A stretch of DNA of 61,933 nucleotides. It comes from Flavobacteriaceae bacterium UBA3179. Its GTDB lineage: Bacteria; Bacteroidota; Bacteroidia; Flavobacteriales; Flavobacteriaceae. Under the pieces are notes generated by a model. It saw nothing but the letters and a program-made list of their open reading frames with translations, did no database searches and had not been told where the DNA came from. Every line of letters starts with the position of its first letter. Within the stretch, counting starts at the first letter, position 1. Shown piece after piece: positions 43,748 to 52,369 of the stretch. The stretch spans positions 16,480 through 78,412 of the forward strand of contig DEXR01000029.1 of the NCBI GenBank assembly GCA_002364245.1. Reading direction: 5' to 3'. The position numbers and the translations under genes are program-made.

Positions 43748-44473
43748 TTAATTTCTGCCGCTTTCATTTGGGTAGAGTTGCCATACAGGATCGCTTTGCC
43801 ACACTTCTTTAGTCTCGGCATCTATCACTGAAACTGTGCCTTTAAAGGCCGCGCCAGTATCCACGTTCCATACATTGGCAAAGTTAGCGGGTTTTGAAAA
43901 GCCGACGCGAGTAACTGGTGTGTGGCCAATGTAGATTTCTTTGAATAATTTTAAGCGTTTTGGGTAGTTATCATCTTCTTCTGAAATAGAATTATCGAGC
44001 GCACAAACCATCTCCCATAATGTTCTATCCCAATACACCATATTGGGATAATATTCGTATTCTGGGCCGTGAAGATTGGTAAATCCGGCGTGTAGATAAA
44101 GTCGGTTTTCTTCGTCAACAAAATAGTTTCGTAAGTTTTCGAGGAAGTTAATATGGGCTTCAATTTCACCTTCGGAAAGGTTCTCATAGCTTTTCTTACT
44201 GGACTCACCACCGTGTTGCAGCCAAGTAGGGTTGTTGTCGCCTTTTTTCAGAAAATTATAGAGCAACGCATCGTGATTACCACGGATGAAAATACATTCA
44301 TGTTCTTCAGAAAAATTGATTAGATATGAAATAGTTTCCGCGCTTTCACTCCAGCCGTCTACATAATCACCTACAAAAATAAAACGGTCGTCAGGCTTAA
44401 GTTCCATACCATCAAATACCTGTTTTAATCCTTTAAATCCGCCGTGTATATCGCCTATAACTAATGTCCTCAT
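43748..44473 (-). CDS. Metallophosphoesterase (calcineurin-like, PPP type)
   Basis: 241 aa. Metal-binding motifs are in order: GDIHGGFKGL (residues 7-16), FVGDYVDGWSES (about 34), RGNHDALL (about 64), YIGHTPVT with the later His, and WNVDTGAAF. This is the pattern of bacterial serine/threonine protein phosphatases and diadenosine tetraphosphatases. Substrate not determined. It overlaps the zinc-ribbon gene by four bases, so the two are translationally linked. Confidence 0.9.
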   Translation of the reverse strand: MRTLVIGDIHGGFKGLKQVFDGMELKPDDRFIFVGDYVDGWSESAETISYLINFSEEHECIFIRGNHDALLYNFLKKGDNNPTWLQHGGESSKKSYENLSEGEIEAHINFLENLRNYFVDEENRLYLHAGFTNLHGPEYEYYPNMVYWDRTLWEMVCALDNSISEEDDNYPKRLKLFKEIYIGHTPVTRVGFSKPANFANVWNVDTGAAFKGTVSVIDAETKEVWQSDPVWQLYPNESGRN

Positions 44474-45561
44474 AAGTTAGAAATATATACAATTGCAGCG
44501 ATTATCAAAAGGATACCAAGGACGAAAAAGAAAATTTTCCAAAATGAGTACGGTCGTTTTCCAGATAAAGAACCAGTTTGTCCATTAATGAAAAAATTAT
44601 ATCGTTTTCCCTTAAACTTATAAGCACTTACATAAACTGGAAGCAGAATATGCTTAAAGGTTTCATCGGTTAACTTCATATCGATGCTATGTACCCGTTG
44701 TGTATCGCCACCAATGTCCCGTCTTGCCCAACTATCGGCTATATTTCGGGCTTCTTTAGTGGCTCCTAAATGACCGTCTTGCAACGGAATCGTATATTTT
44801 TCGGTTACAAAACCTGCTAAAAAACTACTGTCAAAAGGCTGTAGGTCTTTTAAATTCCAATGAGCAACCTTAGAAGGAATAACTCCAGAGCGTTGTTTTG
44901 AAGCTTTAATTAGCGTATCATCTACAAACCCTGAAACATTTCCAGAAGCCGGATACCAACGGGTACGCCTTTCTCGTACAGTACGTTTATTTTTTCCACT
45001 GCCTGTGGTTCTGGTCACGTAATAATATTCCCCTCGTTGCCCTGAATAATCAGCATACAATTGAGCATCAAACGTCCAATAGGGCGCATAAAGCCCTTTG
45101 GTAAATTGCGGGTCGATGGCCGCTTTTTTTAAATCGTTAGGGGCAAACCACAGTCCTTTCACCCATTTTTTGAAGATTTGATGTGCTTTCCCTTGGTTTA
45201 TCTGAAAGGGAAGTACTGCTCCTGGTAAAATCCAGGATTCTTTTTTGGCATCTTCAATAATGAGTGGCGAGCCACAATAGACACAATGTAATGACTTATA
45301 GTTTTCTTCAATATGTTGTTCAGCTCCGCAACTTTTACATTGCAACATGGTAATTTCCTCGCTATGCGATTGACTACCCAACTTTTCTAAATATGGTTTT
45401 AGTTCAAGTTCTTCAAAAGTGGTTTCGGCTGGTTCTATTTCTTGTACATAACCACAATAGTCACACTTTAAACTTGTCGTGCCTGGCGCATACCGAAGTT
45501 CTGCCCCACAATTGACACAGGATTTTTTGAGTTCGGATTTTTGTTGCTTGGGTTGTTGCAT
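44470..45561 (-). CDS. Double zinc-ribbon membrane protein (YdjG-like)
   Basis: 363 aa. Two CxxC...CxxC zinc ribbons are at the N-terminus (CVNCGAELRY ... CDYCGYVQ at about 15-40, and CKSCGAEQ ... CVYCGSPL at about 75-100). A large central region carries WILPGAVLPFQINQGKAHQI and YYYVTRTTGSGKNKRTVRE. One membrane segment lies at the very C-terminus (FWKIFFFVLGILLIIAAIVY), so the protein is a tail-anchored type. Such proteins are sometimes mis-annotated as helicases. In Bacillus subtilis a zinc-ribbon membrane protein, YdjG, works with the SPFH protein YdjI, matching the neighbour here. Confidence 0.75.
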   Translation of the reverse strand: MQQPKQQKSELKKSCVNCGAELRYAPGTTSLKCDYCGYVQEIEPAETTFEELELKPYLEKLGSQSHSEEITMLQCKSCGAEQHIEENYKSLHCVYCGSPLIIEDAKKESWILPGAVLPFQINQGKAHQIFKKWVKGLWFAPNDLKKAAIDPQFTKGLYAPYWTFDAQLYADYSGQRGEYYYVTRTTGSGKNKRTVRERRTRWYPASGNVSGFVDDTLIKASKQRSGVIPSKVAHWNLKDLQPFDSSFLAGFVTEKYTIPLQDGHLGATKEARNIADSWARRDIGGDTQRVHSIDMKLTDETFKHILLPVYVSAYKFKGKRYNFFINGQTGSLSGKRPYSFWKIFFFVLGILLIIAAIVYISNL

Positions 45562-45597
45562 TTTCTATTCTGAAAGGGCCGAAACCCCGAAAAATAA

Positions 45598-46737
45598 TTA
45601 TTCCGGAATTGGTGGAGGTGTATTTCCGCCTAAAAAGGCTTTTAATTCTTCCACCTCTTGAAGTGCAACCCAATTTTGCATGCCTTGTTTCCAGACGAGG
45701 GTGTCTTTATTAACAGTGCGATTGGCAAATAGTGCGCGTAACTGCTCAAAACCTACAGGACCATTTTGTTGTCCATTACTAGCGTAGAAATACTGAACCG
45801 CTTGTGGCATAGGCGGTGGCATACTCCCTGCTTGTTGTTGCGGTTGTTGCATTTGTTGTTGTCCGCCCATCTGTGGGGCCATCATACCGCCCATTTGTTG
45901 TGCGAGTACAAAGCCCATACCCATTCCCATACCGGCACCGGCTGTGCCGCCTTCGTTGGCAGCGGCTGCTTCAATGGCTTTAGCAGTTTTGAATTTGGTT
46001 AATTTATCTAAATCCAATTTATCAATACGGCTGTACTCGAAAATCTCTTTTTTCAAGTCTTCTGGCATGGACACGTTTTCGATAAAGAATTTTTCCAGAC
46101 CAATCCCCACGCTATCAAATTCAGGTTCCATTACTTCTTTACAAGTTTCAGAAAGTTCGGTGGTGTTGGCAGCGTATAATTCGATTGGCAAATTGGCCTC
46201 ACCTACAGTATCAGTAAAACGAGTGGCGATTAGGCTTTTAAGGTGTTCGTTTATTTCAAAATTGGTGAAGTTATTATCGGTGCCAACTATATCAACTATA
46301 AATTTCCCGGGATCATTGATTCTAAAAGCATACGTTCCAAAAGCACGAATTTCAACCAAACCAAATCGGTCATCATTTAATGTAATTGGGTTTTTGGTGC
46401 CCCATTTTTCATCAGTAAATAAGTGTGTGTTTACAAAATACACTTCGGCTTTAAAGGGGCTGTCAAAACCATACTTCCATCCTTTTAGAGTAGTTAGAAT
46501 GGGCAGGTTTTTGGTGTTTAGCGTGTAGGTTCCGGGTTCAAAAACATCGGCCAGTTGTCCTTCGTTTATAAAAACAGCCGTTTGCCCTTCACGTACAATG
46601 AGCTTGGCATTATTCTTTATTTCGTTTTGGTAGCGTTCAAAACGATGACAGATGGTGTCATCTGTATAGTCTAGCCATTCAATTATATCTATAAATTCGT
46701 GGCTCAGTTTTTCCTTGATTTTGTCGAATATGCCCAT
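45598..46737 (-). CDS. SPFH-domain protein with C-terminal GYF_2 domain (YdjI-like)
   Basis: 379 aa. The N-terminus MGIFDKIKEKLSHEFIDIIEW and the SPFH region (about 40-240) match the YdjI/virion-core-like group: KLIVREGQTAVFINEGQLAD, FEPGTYTLNTKNLP, EIRAFGTYAFRI. A Gly/Met/Gln-rich linker follows (about 265-315). A GYF_2/DUF4339 domain ends the protein (QYFYASNGQQNGPVGFEQL ... TLVWKQGMQNWVALQ). It is probably a membrane-associated scaffold. It is first gene of SPFH-zinc ribbon-phosphoesterase (36-bp gap). No PspA gene is in the window. Confidence 0.85.
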   Translation of the reverse strand: MGIFDKIKEKLSHEFIDIIEWLDYTDDTICHRFERYQNEIKNNAKLIVREGQTAVFINEGQLADVFEPGTYTLNTKNLPILTTLKGWKYGFDSPFKAEVYFVNTHLFTDEKWGTKNPITLNDDRFGLVEIRAFGTYAFRINDPGKFIVDIVGTDNNFTNFEINEHLKSLIATRFTDTVGEANLPIELYAANTTELSETCKEVMEPEFDSVGIGLEKFFIENVSMPEDLKKEIFEYSRIDKLDLDKLTKFKTAKAIEAAAANEGGTAGAGMGMGMGFVLAQQMGGMMAPQMGGQQQMQQPQQQAGSMPPPMPQAVQYFYASNGQQNGPVGFEQLRALFANRTVNKDTLVWKQGMQNWVALQEVEELKAFLGGNTPPPIPE

Positions 46738-46794
46738 TTTTATTTGGTTTTAATGATTGAACATTAAAGATATAAAATTTAGTTTAATGCAACG

Positions 46795-47931
46795 TTAATT
46801 ATATCGCACCTTCCTCAATATCCGAATCGTTTCTTTATACGCTTCATAAACCTTTCCGTTGGTTTCTTTTAAATATGGTTTAGCTTCCAACAGCTTTTCT
46901 TTAGCTTCCGAAAAATCGTTTAAATAACAGATTAAATATGTTTCTGGTAGGTTTTGTAGGTCTTTTTCTTCGGAAGGGGTAAGGCGGGCATTCTTTTTCA
47001 GCTTTTTTACCAATGCATTATTGGCATTGTAAATATGATGCAACGTTTTTTTGTTGAAACGTGGCGGTTCAAAAATCATTTTAGAGTCGATTTTGTACGA
47101 TCCATTTTCTTGAAAAGTAATCACCACTTCTTCTAGCGGGTAATGTTCTTGGCGGTTGTTCAGCCCTAAACTTACATATTCAATTGTTTTAAAATAATGA
47201 TCCGTTACTTCGATGGTAACCTCGTCTAAAGCAGAATAAAACAAACGTACTTGCTCGTTAATTAATTCAATATCTACCCGGGAATAATAGGTGTCTTTTT
47301 TAACTTGTTTGGTATTTCCGGCCCAGCAAACCACAAATTGCTCTTTAAAAACTTTGTAGTGTGATTCGAGCTCGTCGTGGCGGTTGTTCATAAAATCGAT
47401 TACACCATCTAAAGTGTGCTCAATGTTATTTTTTGCCTTGTTTTCAATAGATTTTACAATTTCAGAATTCACATCTTTTATTACAATATCAAAATCCTTT
47501 GGCATCGAAATACTTCCGTCTCGAAGAAAAATGCTGCCGCCCCAATATTTCCAAATGTTCTTACGAAGCGAAGTGATTTCCCCTGTTGGGCGAATGGTTA
47601 CTAACCCCACTACTTTATCCGGCGGCAAATGTGGAAACATCACATTTTCATAACTGATTAACGGCGCATTGGTCAAATAGGCGTTTACTAAATTTTGAAG
47701 CTTGCTATCGTCAAAAAAATCAACGCCTCGTATTTCGTTTGCTTCATCTTCCACACCCACTACGATAAACGAGTTGTTTTTTGGGTTGCTGTTGCTCAGC
47801 GCGCAAATGTGTTTTAAAAACTTGGCTTTTCCTTCTTTACTGCCCAGATCAATCTTTCGCTTTTTATCATAGAAACTGCTCTCGTCGTTATGGGCGAGCA
47901 AGTTTTTGATAAGAAGTCGTTTGTTAATCAT
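46795..47931 (-). CDS. AlbA_2/Schlafen-type ATP-binding domain protein
   Basis: 378 aa. The N-terminal about 150 residues fit the AlbA_2 (divergent AAA_4) domain: NNSFIVVGVEDEANEIRGVD, then the conserved FPHLPPDKVVGLVTIRP. The remainder is alpha-helical and lacks the winged-helix C-terminus of many AlbA_2 regulators. Function unknown; related domains bind nucleic acid. It lies 26 bp after the short-chain dehydrogenase gene on the same strand, probably co-transcribed. Confidence 0.75.
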   Translation of the reverse strand: MINKRLLIKNLLAHNDESSFYDKKRKIDLGSKEGKAKFLKHICALSNSNPKNNSFIVVGVEDEANEIRGVDFFDDSKLQNLVNAYLTNAPLISYENVMFPHLPPDKVVGLVTIRPTGEITSLRKNIWKYWGGSIFLRDGSISMPKDFDIVIKDVNSEIVKSIENKAKNNIEHTLDGVIDFMNNRHDELESHYKVFKEQFVVCWAGNTKQVKKDTYYSRVDIELINEQVRLFYSALDEVTIEVTDHYFKTIEYVSLGLNNRQEHYPLEEVVITFQENGSYKIDSKMIFEPPRFNKKTLHHIYNANNALVKKLKKNARLTPSEEKDLQNLPETYLICYLNDFSEAKEKLLEAKPYLKETNGKVYEAYKETIRILRKVRYN

Positions 47932-47957
47932 TTCAATTTTCCGCAGTAGCGAAGGGT

Positions 47958-48710
47958 TTATTTTTTATTGATAACGGTACTCGACGATTGGTCTAAGCAC
48001 ATCACGGTCAAATCGGCTATATTTACATGTGGCGGTCGGGTTATAGCAAACCAAATTATGTCTGCAATATCTTCCGGTTGTAAAGGCGTGTAACCTTGAT
48101 AAACTTTATCGGCTTTTTCAGTGTCACCTTTATAACGCACTTCGCTAAACTCGGTTTCGACCAACCCCGGATTAATAGCACCAATTTTTATGCCTTTTCC
48201 GTTTAGGTCTAATCGCATACCTTCATTAATAGCATCGACCGCATGTTTACTGGCGCAGTAGACATTCCCAGTTGGATAGACCTCTTTCCCAGCGGTAGAA
48301 CCAATATTGATAATATGTCCAGATTTTCGCTCAATCATCTGCGGAAGAATGGCTTTGGTAACATATAACAATCCTTTTACGTTAATATCAATCATCGCAT
48401 CCCAATCGTCTGTGTTCCCTTCATAAATTGGGTCTTTTCCGTGTGCATTTCCGGCATTGTTTATTAAAATATCGATTTTTGAAAAAGCTTCCGGCAGGTT
48501 TTGAAGTTGTTCAAAAACCGTTTTTTTATCTCGAACGTCAAAGTTCAGCGTGTGCATTTTTGTGATTTCTGAAAGCTCTTTTTGAAGTGCATCGAGCCGT
48601 TCTTGCCTTCTTCCGCAGAGAATTATATGCAATCCATTGTTAGCAAAATTTTTAGCGATAGCGCGGCCAATTCCTGAAGTGGCACCGGTTATTAAAGCAG
48701 TTTTATTCAT
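47958..48710 (-). CDS. Short-chain dehydrogenase/reductase (YdfG-like)
   Basis: 250 aa. Cofactor motif TGATSGIGRAIA (8-19) and CGRRQER suggest NADP preference. NNAGNAHG follows. The catalytic Ser-Tyr-Lys set is in IINIGSTAG and VYCASKHAV. The overall pattern fits the YdfG-type serine/3-hydroxy acid dehydrogenase group; substrate not proven. It is divergent from the DUF4382 gene. Confidence 0.9.
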   Translation of the reverse strand: MNKTALITGATSGIGRAIAKNFANNGLHIILCGRRQERLDALQKELSEITKMHTLNFDVRDKKTVFEQLQNLPEAFSKIDILINNAGNAHGKDPIYEGNTDDWDAMIDINVKGLLYVTKAILPQMIERKSGHIINIGSTAGKEVYPTGNVYCASKHAVDAINEGMRLDLNGKGIKIGAINPGLVETEFSEVRYKGDTEKADKVYQGYTPLQPEDIADIIWFAITRPPHVNIADLTVMCLDQSSSTVINKK

Positions 48711-48856
48711 AAATTATAAAGTTTTCTAAAGATAGTAGGTATTACCGTTTTTACCGTTAAATAGAGTTAAAGGGAAAGTTAATCAATGTTAAGTACATTT
48801 TAGTTTTTTTAAATCATAAATATATTGTCTTCCACAAACCTAAAATTTAAAATAAC

Positions 48857-49654
48857 ATGAAAACTTTATTAAAATTTTTATGCATAGCCATTATTACTGT
48901 AGGATTTGTATCCTGTAGTGATGATGACTCATCAGGAACTAACTCTGATGAAACAGCGAGAGTCTCTATAGAATTGACAGATGCTCCCGGAGATTATGAA
49001 GCAGTATTTATAGATGTTGAAGATGTAGTGGTAAAGTATAATGGCGAAGAAGACGAAGTATTTATTGATGATGTAGATGCAGGGGTTTACAATTTATTGG
49101 AACTTACTGGTGGTGTTTCAGTTGTATTAGTAGATGATGAATTACCGACAGGTTCTATTAGTCAAATTCGATTAGTCCTTGGTGATGATAATACAGTAGT
49201 AGTTGATGGCGAAACGTTTCCGCTTCAAACACCAAGTGCTCAACAATCTGGGTTAAAAATTCAGGTGAATGAGACCCTTGAAGGAGGCATTTTTTATGAA
49301 TTTATGTTAGACTTTAATGTTGAAGAGTCTATTGTAGAACAGGGTAACGGAGATTATTTACTAAAACCAGTTATTAGAGCCACAACGGTAGCCGAAACAG
49401 GAGCAATTTCTGGTTCTGTAATTCCAGTTACCGATACCCCTGTTTTAGTTACAACAACAACCGATGATGGTGAAGAAATTTCGGCTTATACAGATGCCCA
49501 AGGTAAATTTGTGCTTCAAGGTGTTCCAGAAGGTAATTATAGCTTGAAGTTTGAAGCAGATCCTGATTTAAACTTTCCCCCTGTTATAATTGATAATGTC
49601 ATTGTTGAAGTAGGTGAAATTACAACTGTGGGAGAAATAAATTTAGAATTATAA
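48857..49654 (+). CDS. DUF4382 lipoprotein with C-terminal carboxypeptidase-regulatory-like domain
   Basis: 265 aa. The lipobox FVSCSDDD gives a lipidated Cys at about 20, and the acidic residues behind it resemble a surface-export signal of Bacteroidota lipoproteins. DUF4382 spans about 35-175 (ARVSIELTDAPGDYEAVFID ... LRLVLGDDNTVVVDG). The C-terminal about 85 residues form a beta-sandwich of carboxypeptidase-regulatory type (GAISGSVIPV ... GKFVLQGVPEGNYSLKF). That C-terminal domain is closely related to the whole mature protein encoded at 49802-50218. Confidence 0.85.
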   Translation: MKTLLKFLCIAIITVGFVSCSDDDSSGTNSDETARVSIELTDAPGDYEAVFIDVEDVVVKYNGEEDEVFIDDVDAGVYNLLELTGGVSVVLVDDELPTGSISQIRLVLGDDNTVVVDGETFPLQTPSAQQSGLKIQVNETLEGGIFYEFMLDFNVEESIVEQGNGDYLLKPVIRATTVAETGAISGSVIPVTDTPVLVTTTTDDGEEISAYTDAQGKFVLQGVPEGNYSLKFEADPDLNFPPVIIDNVIVEVGEITTVGEINLEL

Positions 49655-49673
49655 TCTAATTTTAATAGAAAGG

Positions 49674-49703
49674 AAAAGGAGGTTTTTTTAACCTCCTTTT
49701 TTT
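49674..49703 (+). terminator. Terminator of the DUF4382 gene
   Basis: AAAAGGAGGTT and AACCTCCTTTT flank a T5 loop and are followed by a T tract, 20 bp after the stop codon. Confidence 0.88.
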
Positions 49704-49801
49704 CGTTAACCACACGTTAAAGCGCCCGTTAATCAATGTTAATTCTTCCGAAAGAGCTGTTATAACTAGCTATATTAGTAGTACGCAAAAACCAATTAAC
49801 T

Positions 49802-50218
49802 ATGAAATCTTACATAAAAACAAGTCTTTTAATTTCAGTTACAGCCTTATTTATTAGCTGTAGTAGTAACAACAATATATTTGGCGGAAATAATATTACT
49901 TCAAATGAAGGTTCTGCCAATAAAACTGAAGTTACAAACAACGAAGAAACCGAAACCACAAAAACAGATGGTGCCATTATGGGAAGCGTTATCGCGCCCA
50001 ATTCTGAAGTATCAATTGTAGCGACAAATTCTGAAGAAAAAATTACAGGAACCACAAACGACGTTGGTGAATTTTTCATAACCGGTTTCTCAGAAGGAAC
50101 ATATACAGTAAAAATTAAAACAGATGAAGCTGAAACACCCGAACAAACTTTTGAAAATGTTGAGGTAAAAATTGGTGAAGTAACTGCTTTAGGCACTGTC
50201 ACAGTTGCTTCCAATTAA
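49802..50218 (+). CDS. Small lipoprotein with carboxypeptidase-regulatory-like domain
   Basis: 138 aa. The lipobox LFISCSSNNN gives a lipidated Cys at about 20. A Thr/Asn/Glu-rich linker follows (about 24-57). One beta-sandwich domain fills about 58-135 (GAIMGSVIAPNSEVSIVA ... GEFFITGFSEGTYTVKI ... VKIGEVTALGTVTV). It resembles the C-terminal domain of the neighbour at 48857, so the pair probably arose by partial duplication. Function unknown. It has its own terminator at 50245. Confidence 0.75.
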   Translation: MKSYIKTSLLISVTALFISCSSNNNIFGGNNITSNEGSANKTEVTNNEETETTKTDGAIMGSVIAPNSEVSIVATNSEEKITGTTNDVGEFFITGFSEGTYTVKIKTDEAETPEQTFENVEVKIGEVTALGTVTVASN

Positions 50219-50244
50219 TCATAGCTACAAAATAAAAATTTAAC

Positions 50245-50281
50245 AGCACTGTAACTTTATTTTAAGAAACAGTGCTTTTTT
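50245..50281 (+). terminator. Terminator after the small lipoprotein gene
   Basis: AGCACTGT (50245-50252) and ACAGTGCT (50269-50276) run into a T tract. It separates this gene from the MoxR-Bat operon. Confidence 0.78.
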
Positions 50282-50394
50282 CATGTCGTCTATTAAGATA
50301 AATTTTTTAACCCTTTGTTAACAGCCTTTTTAGCAATAAATATACAATTTGCGAGACTGTATATAGAAACGTTTACTATTTGAAATTTTAAAGT

Positions 50395-51399
50395 ATGGAT
50401 CAAACAGATACTGCCTTGGATATTGGCGCGCTAAATGAAAAAATTGAAAAGGAAAGTGCATTTGTAAACATCCTTTCCATGGAAATGAACAAAGTAATTG
50501 TAGGCCAAAAACATATGGTCGAGCGATTGCTTATCGGCCTTTTAGGCCAAGGACACATTCTTCTTGAAGGTGTACCGGGTTTGGCAAAAACACTGGCCAT
50601 TAATACGCTTTCAAAAGCGGTACACGGTACCTTTAGCCGAATACAATTTACACCAGATTTACTTCCTGCCGATGTTGTTGGTACGATGATCTACAACATG
50701 AAAGTGAATGATTTCAGCATTAAAAAAGGTCCAATTTTTGCCAACTTTGTATTGGCAGATGAAATTAACAGGGCACCGGCTAAAGTACAATCTGCTCTTT
50801 TAGAGGCGATGCAGGAAAAGCAAGTGACCATTGGTGAAGAAACGTTTATCTTAGATAAGCCATTTTTGGTAATGGCAACTCAAAACCCGATTGAACAAGA
50901 GGGAACATACCCATTACCAGAAGCTCAGGTTGACCGTTTTATGCTGAAAACAGTTATAAATTACCCTAAGATTGCTGAAGAGCAACTCATTATCCGTCAA
51001 AACTTAAAAGGCGCTTTTGAGAAAGTAAACCCGGTTGTTTCTATCGAACAAATTTTACGTGCACAGAAAGCCGTTCGTGAAGTTTATATGGACGAAAAAA
51101 TAGAACAATATATTCTAGATATCATCTTTGCTACCCGTAATCCTGAAAATTATAAGCTGGACGATTTAAAACATCTTATTGGCTTCGGTGCTTCCCCGCG
51201 TGGAAGTATCAACTTGGCGATCGCTTCAAAATGCTATGCATTTATCAAGCAGAGAGGTTACGTAATTCCAGAAGATGTTCGCGCCGTGGTTCACGATGTG
51301 TTGCGTCATCGTATTGGGATTACCTACGAAGCCGAAGCAGAAAATATAACTTCAGAAGATATCATTAATAAAATTGTAAATGTAATTGAGGTACCATAA
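50395..51399 (+). CDS. MoxR-type AAA+ ATPase
   Basis: 334 aa. Walker A is EGVPGLAKTLAIN and Walker B/sensor is VLADEINRAPAKVQSALLEAMQE. MATQNPIEQEGTYPLPEAQ is the sensor 1/arginine-finger region typical of MoxR. It is thought to act as a chaperone-like ATPase with VWA-domain partners, here BatA and BatB. It is first gene of the Bat operon. A possible promoter (a TTTG at 50314 and a TATACAATTTG stretch at 50341) deviates from the consensus spacing. Confidence 0.93.
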   Translation: MDQTDTALDIGALNEKIEKESAFVNILSMEMNKVIVGQKHMVERLLIGLLGQGHILLEGVPGLAKTLAINTLSKAVHGTFSRIQFTPDLLPADVVGTMIYNMKVNDFSIKKGPIFANFVLADEINRAPAKVQSALLEAMQEKQVTIGEETFILDKPFLVMATQNPIEQEGTYPLPEAQVDRFMLKTVINYPKIAEEQLIIRQNLKGAFEKVNPVVSIEQILRAQKAVREVYMDEKIEQYILDIIFATRNPENYKLDDLKHLIGFGASPRGSINLAIASKCYAFIKQRGYVIPEDVRAVVHDVLRHRIGITYEAEAENITSEDIINKIVNVIEVP

Positions 51400-51416
51400 A
51401 AACAGTACGCAGTAAG

Positions 51417-51458
51417 CAGTGGTCAGTATGCAGTTTTGTTGTCTGACTACTGTTTTTT
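51417..51458 (+). terminator. Terminator-like hairpin between moxR and DUF58
   Basis: CAGTGGTCAG (51417-51426) and CTGACTACTG (51443-51452) pair over 10 bp with one G-U, enclose a 16-base loop and are followed by T6. It lies inside an otherwise tightly spaced operon, so it may act as a partial terminator. The surrounding sequence is rich in CAGT units. Confidence 0.5.
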
Positions 51459-51496
51459 ACTGCCCCACTACTTATTGAATATTGACTACTGGAATA

Positions 51497-52363
51497 ATGG
51501 ATACAAAAGAACTTCTTAAAAAAGTACGGAAAATCGAAATCAAAACGCGTCGGTTAAGTGATCACGTATTTGGTGGCGAATATCATAGTACGTTTAAAGG
51601 TCGAGGGATGACCTTCAGCGAAGTGCGTCAATATCAATTTGGCGATGATGTTCGAAGTATCGATTGGAATGTAACCGCCCGCTATAACGAACCATTTGTA
51701 AAAGTTTTTGAAGAAGAACGCGAGCTTACTTTAATGCTTGTTGCAGATATTAGTGGGTCTGAATTCTTCGGAACAGATTCACAATTTAAAAACGAAATAA
51801 TTACTGAAATTGCTGCAACGCTAGCTTTTTCGGCACTTCAGAATAATGATAAAATAGGATTGATTCTTTTTTCAGATGAAATAGAGCTTTTTATTCCACC
51901 GAAAAAAGGAAAATCACACGTATTGCGTTTGATTCGGGAATTGCTTGAATTCCAACCAAAAAGTGAAAAAACCGATTTGTCGCAAGCTTTAAAATATTTA
52001 ACCAACGTAATGAAAAAGAAAGCCATCGTTTTTGTGCTTTCCGACTTTATTACAGATAATTATAAAGACACGCTACGGATTGTAGCCAGAAAACATGACG
52101 TAACAGGAATTCGAGTGTATGATAAACGCGAAGAGGAAATCCCGAATTTAGGAATGGTGCAAATGCAAGATTCTGAAACAGGCGAGCTCATGTTAGTAAA
52201 CACCAATTCAAAGTCTGTTAGAACAAATTATAACAAGTACTACAGAGAACGTGTGGATTATTTTCAAGAATCATTTACTAAAAGTGGTGCCGGCGCATTA
52301 AGCTGCCGCGTGGATGAAAGCTACGTAAAAAAATTACTGGGTTATTTTAAACACAGAGCATAA
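51497..52363 (+). CDS. DUF58 domain protein
   Basis: 288 aa from the ATG at 51497 (MDTKELLKKVRKIEIKTRRL); a TTG at 51482 would add five residues. The DUF58 core FGGEYHSTFKGRGMTFSEVR and YQFGDDVRSIDWNVTARYNEPFVKVFEEERE is followed by a VWA-like region (LMLVADISGSEFFG). It is a partner of MoxR in Bat-type operons. Cytoplasmic. Role in envelope or stress functions is inferred from the operon. Confidence 0.92.
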   Translation: MDTKELLKKVRKIEIKTRRLSDHVFGGEYHSTFKGRGMTFSEVRQYQFGDDVRSIDWNVTARYNEPFVKVFEEERELTLMLVADISGSEFFGTDSQFKNEIITEIAATLAFSALQNNDKIGLILFSDEIELFIPPKKGKSHVLRLIRELLEFQPKSEKTDLSQALKYLTNVMKKKAIVFVLSDFITDNYKDTLRIVARKHDVTGIRVYDKREEEIPNLGMVQMQDSETGELMLVNTNSKSVRTNYNKYYRERVDYFQESFTKSGAGALSCRVDESYVKKLLGYFKHRA

Positions 52364-52369
52364 ATTATA

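Noticed and set aside
51403..51426. CAGT-like units as a CRISPR or minisatellite array
   Set aside because: The units are only 4-9 bases, irregular, and have no spacers of constant length. The stretch is better described as part of a hairpin-forming spacer.
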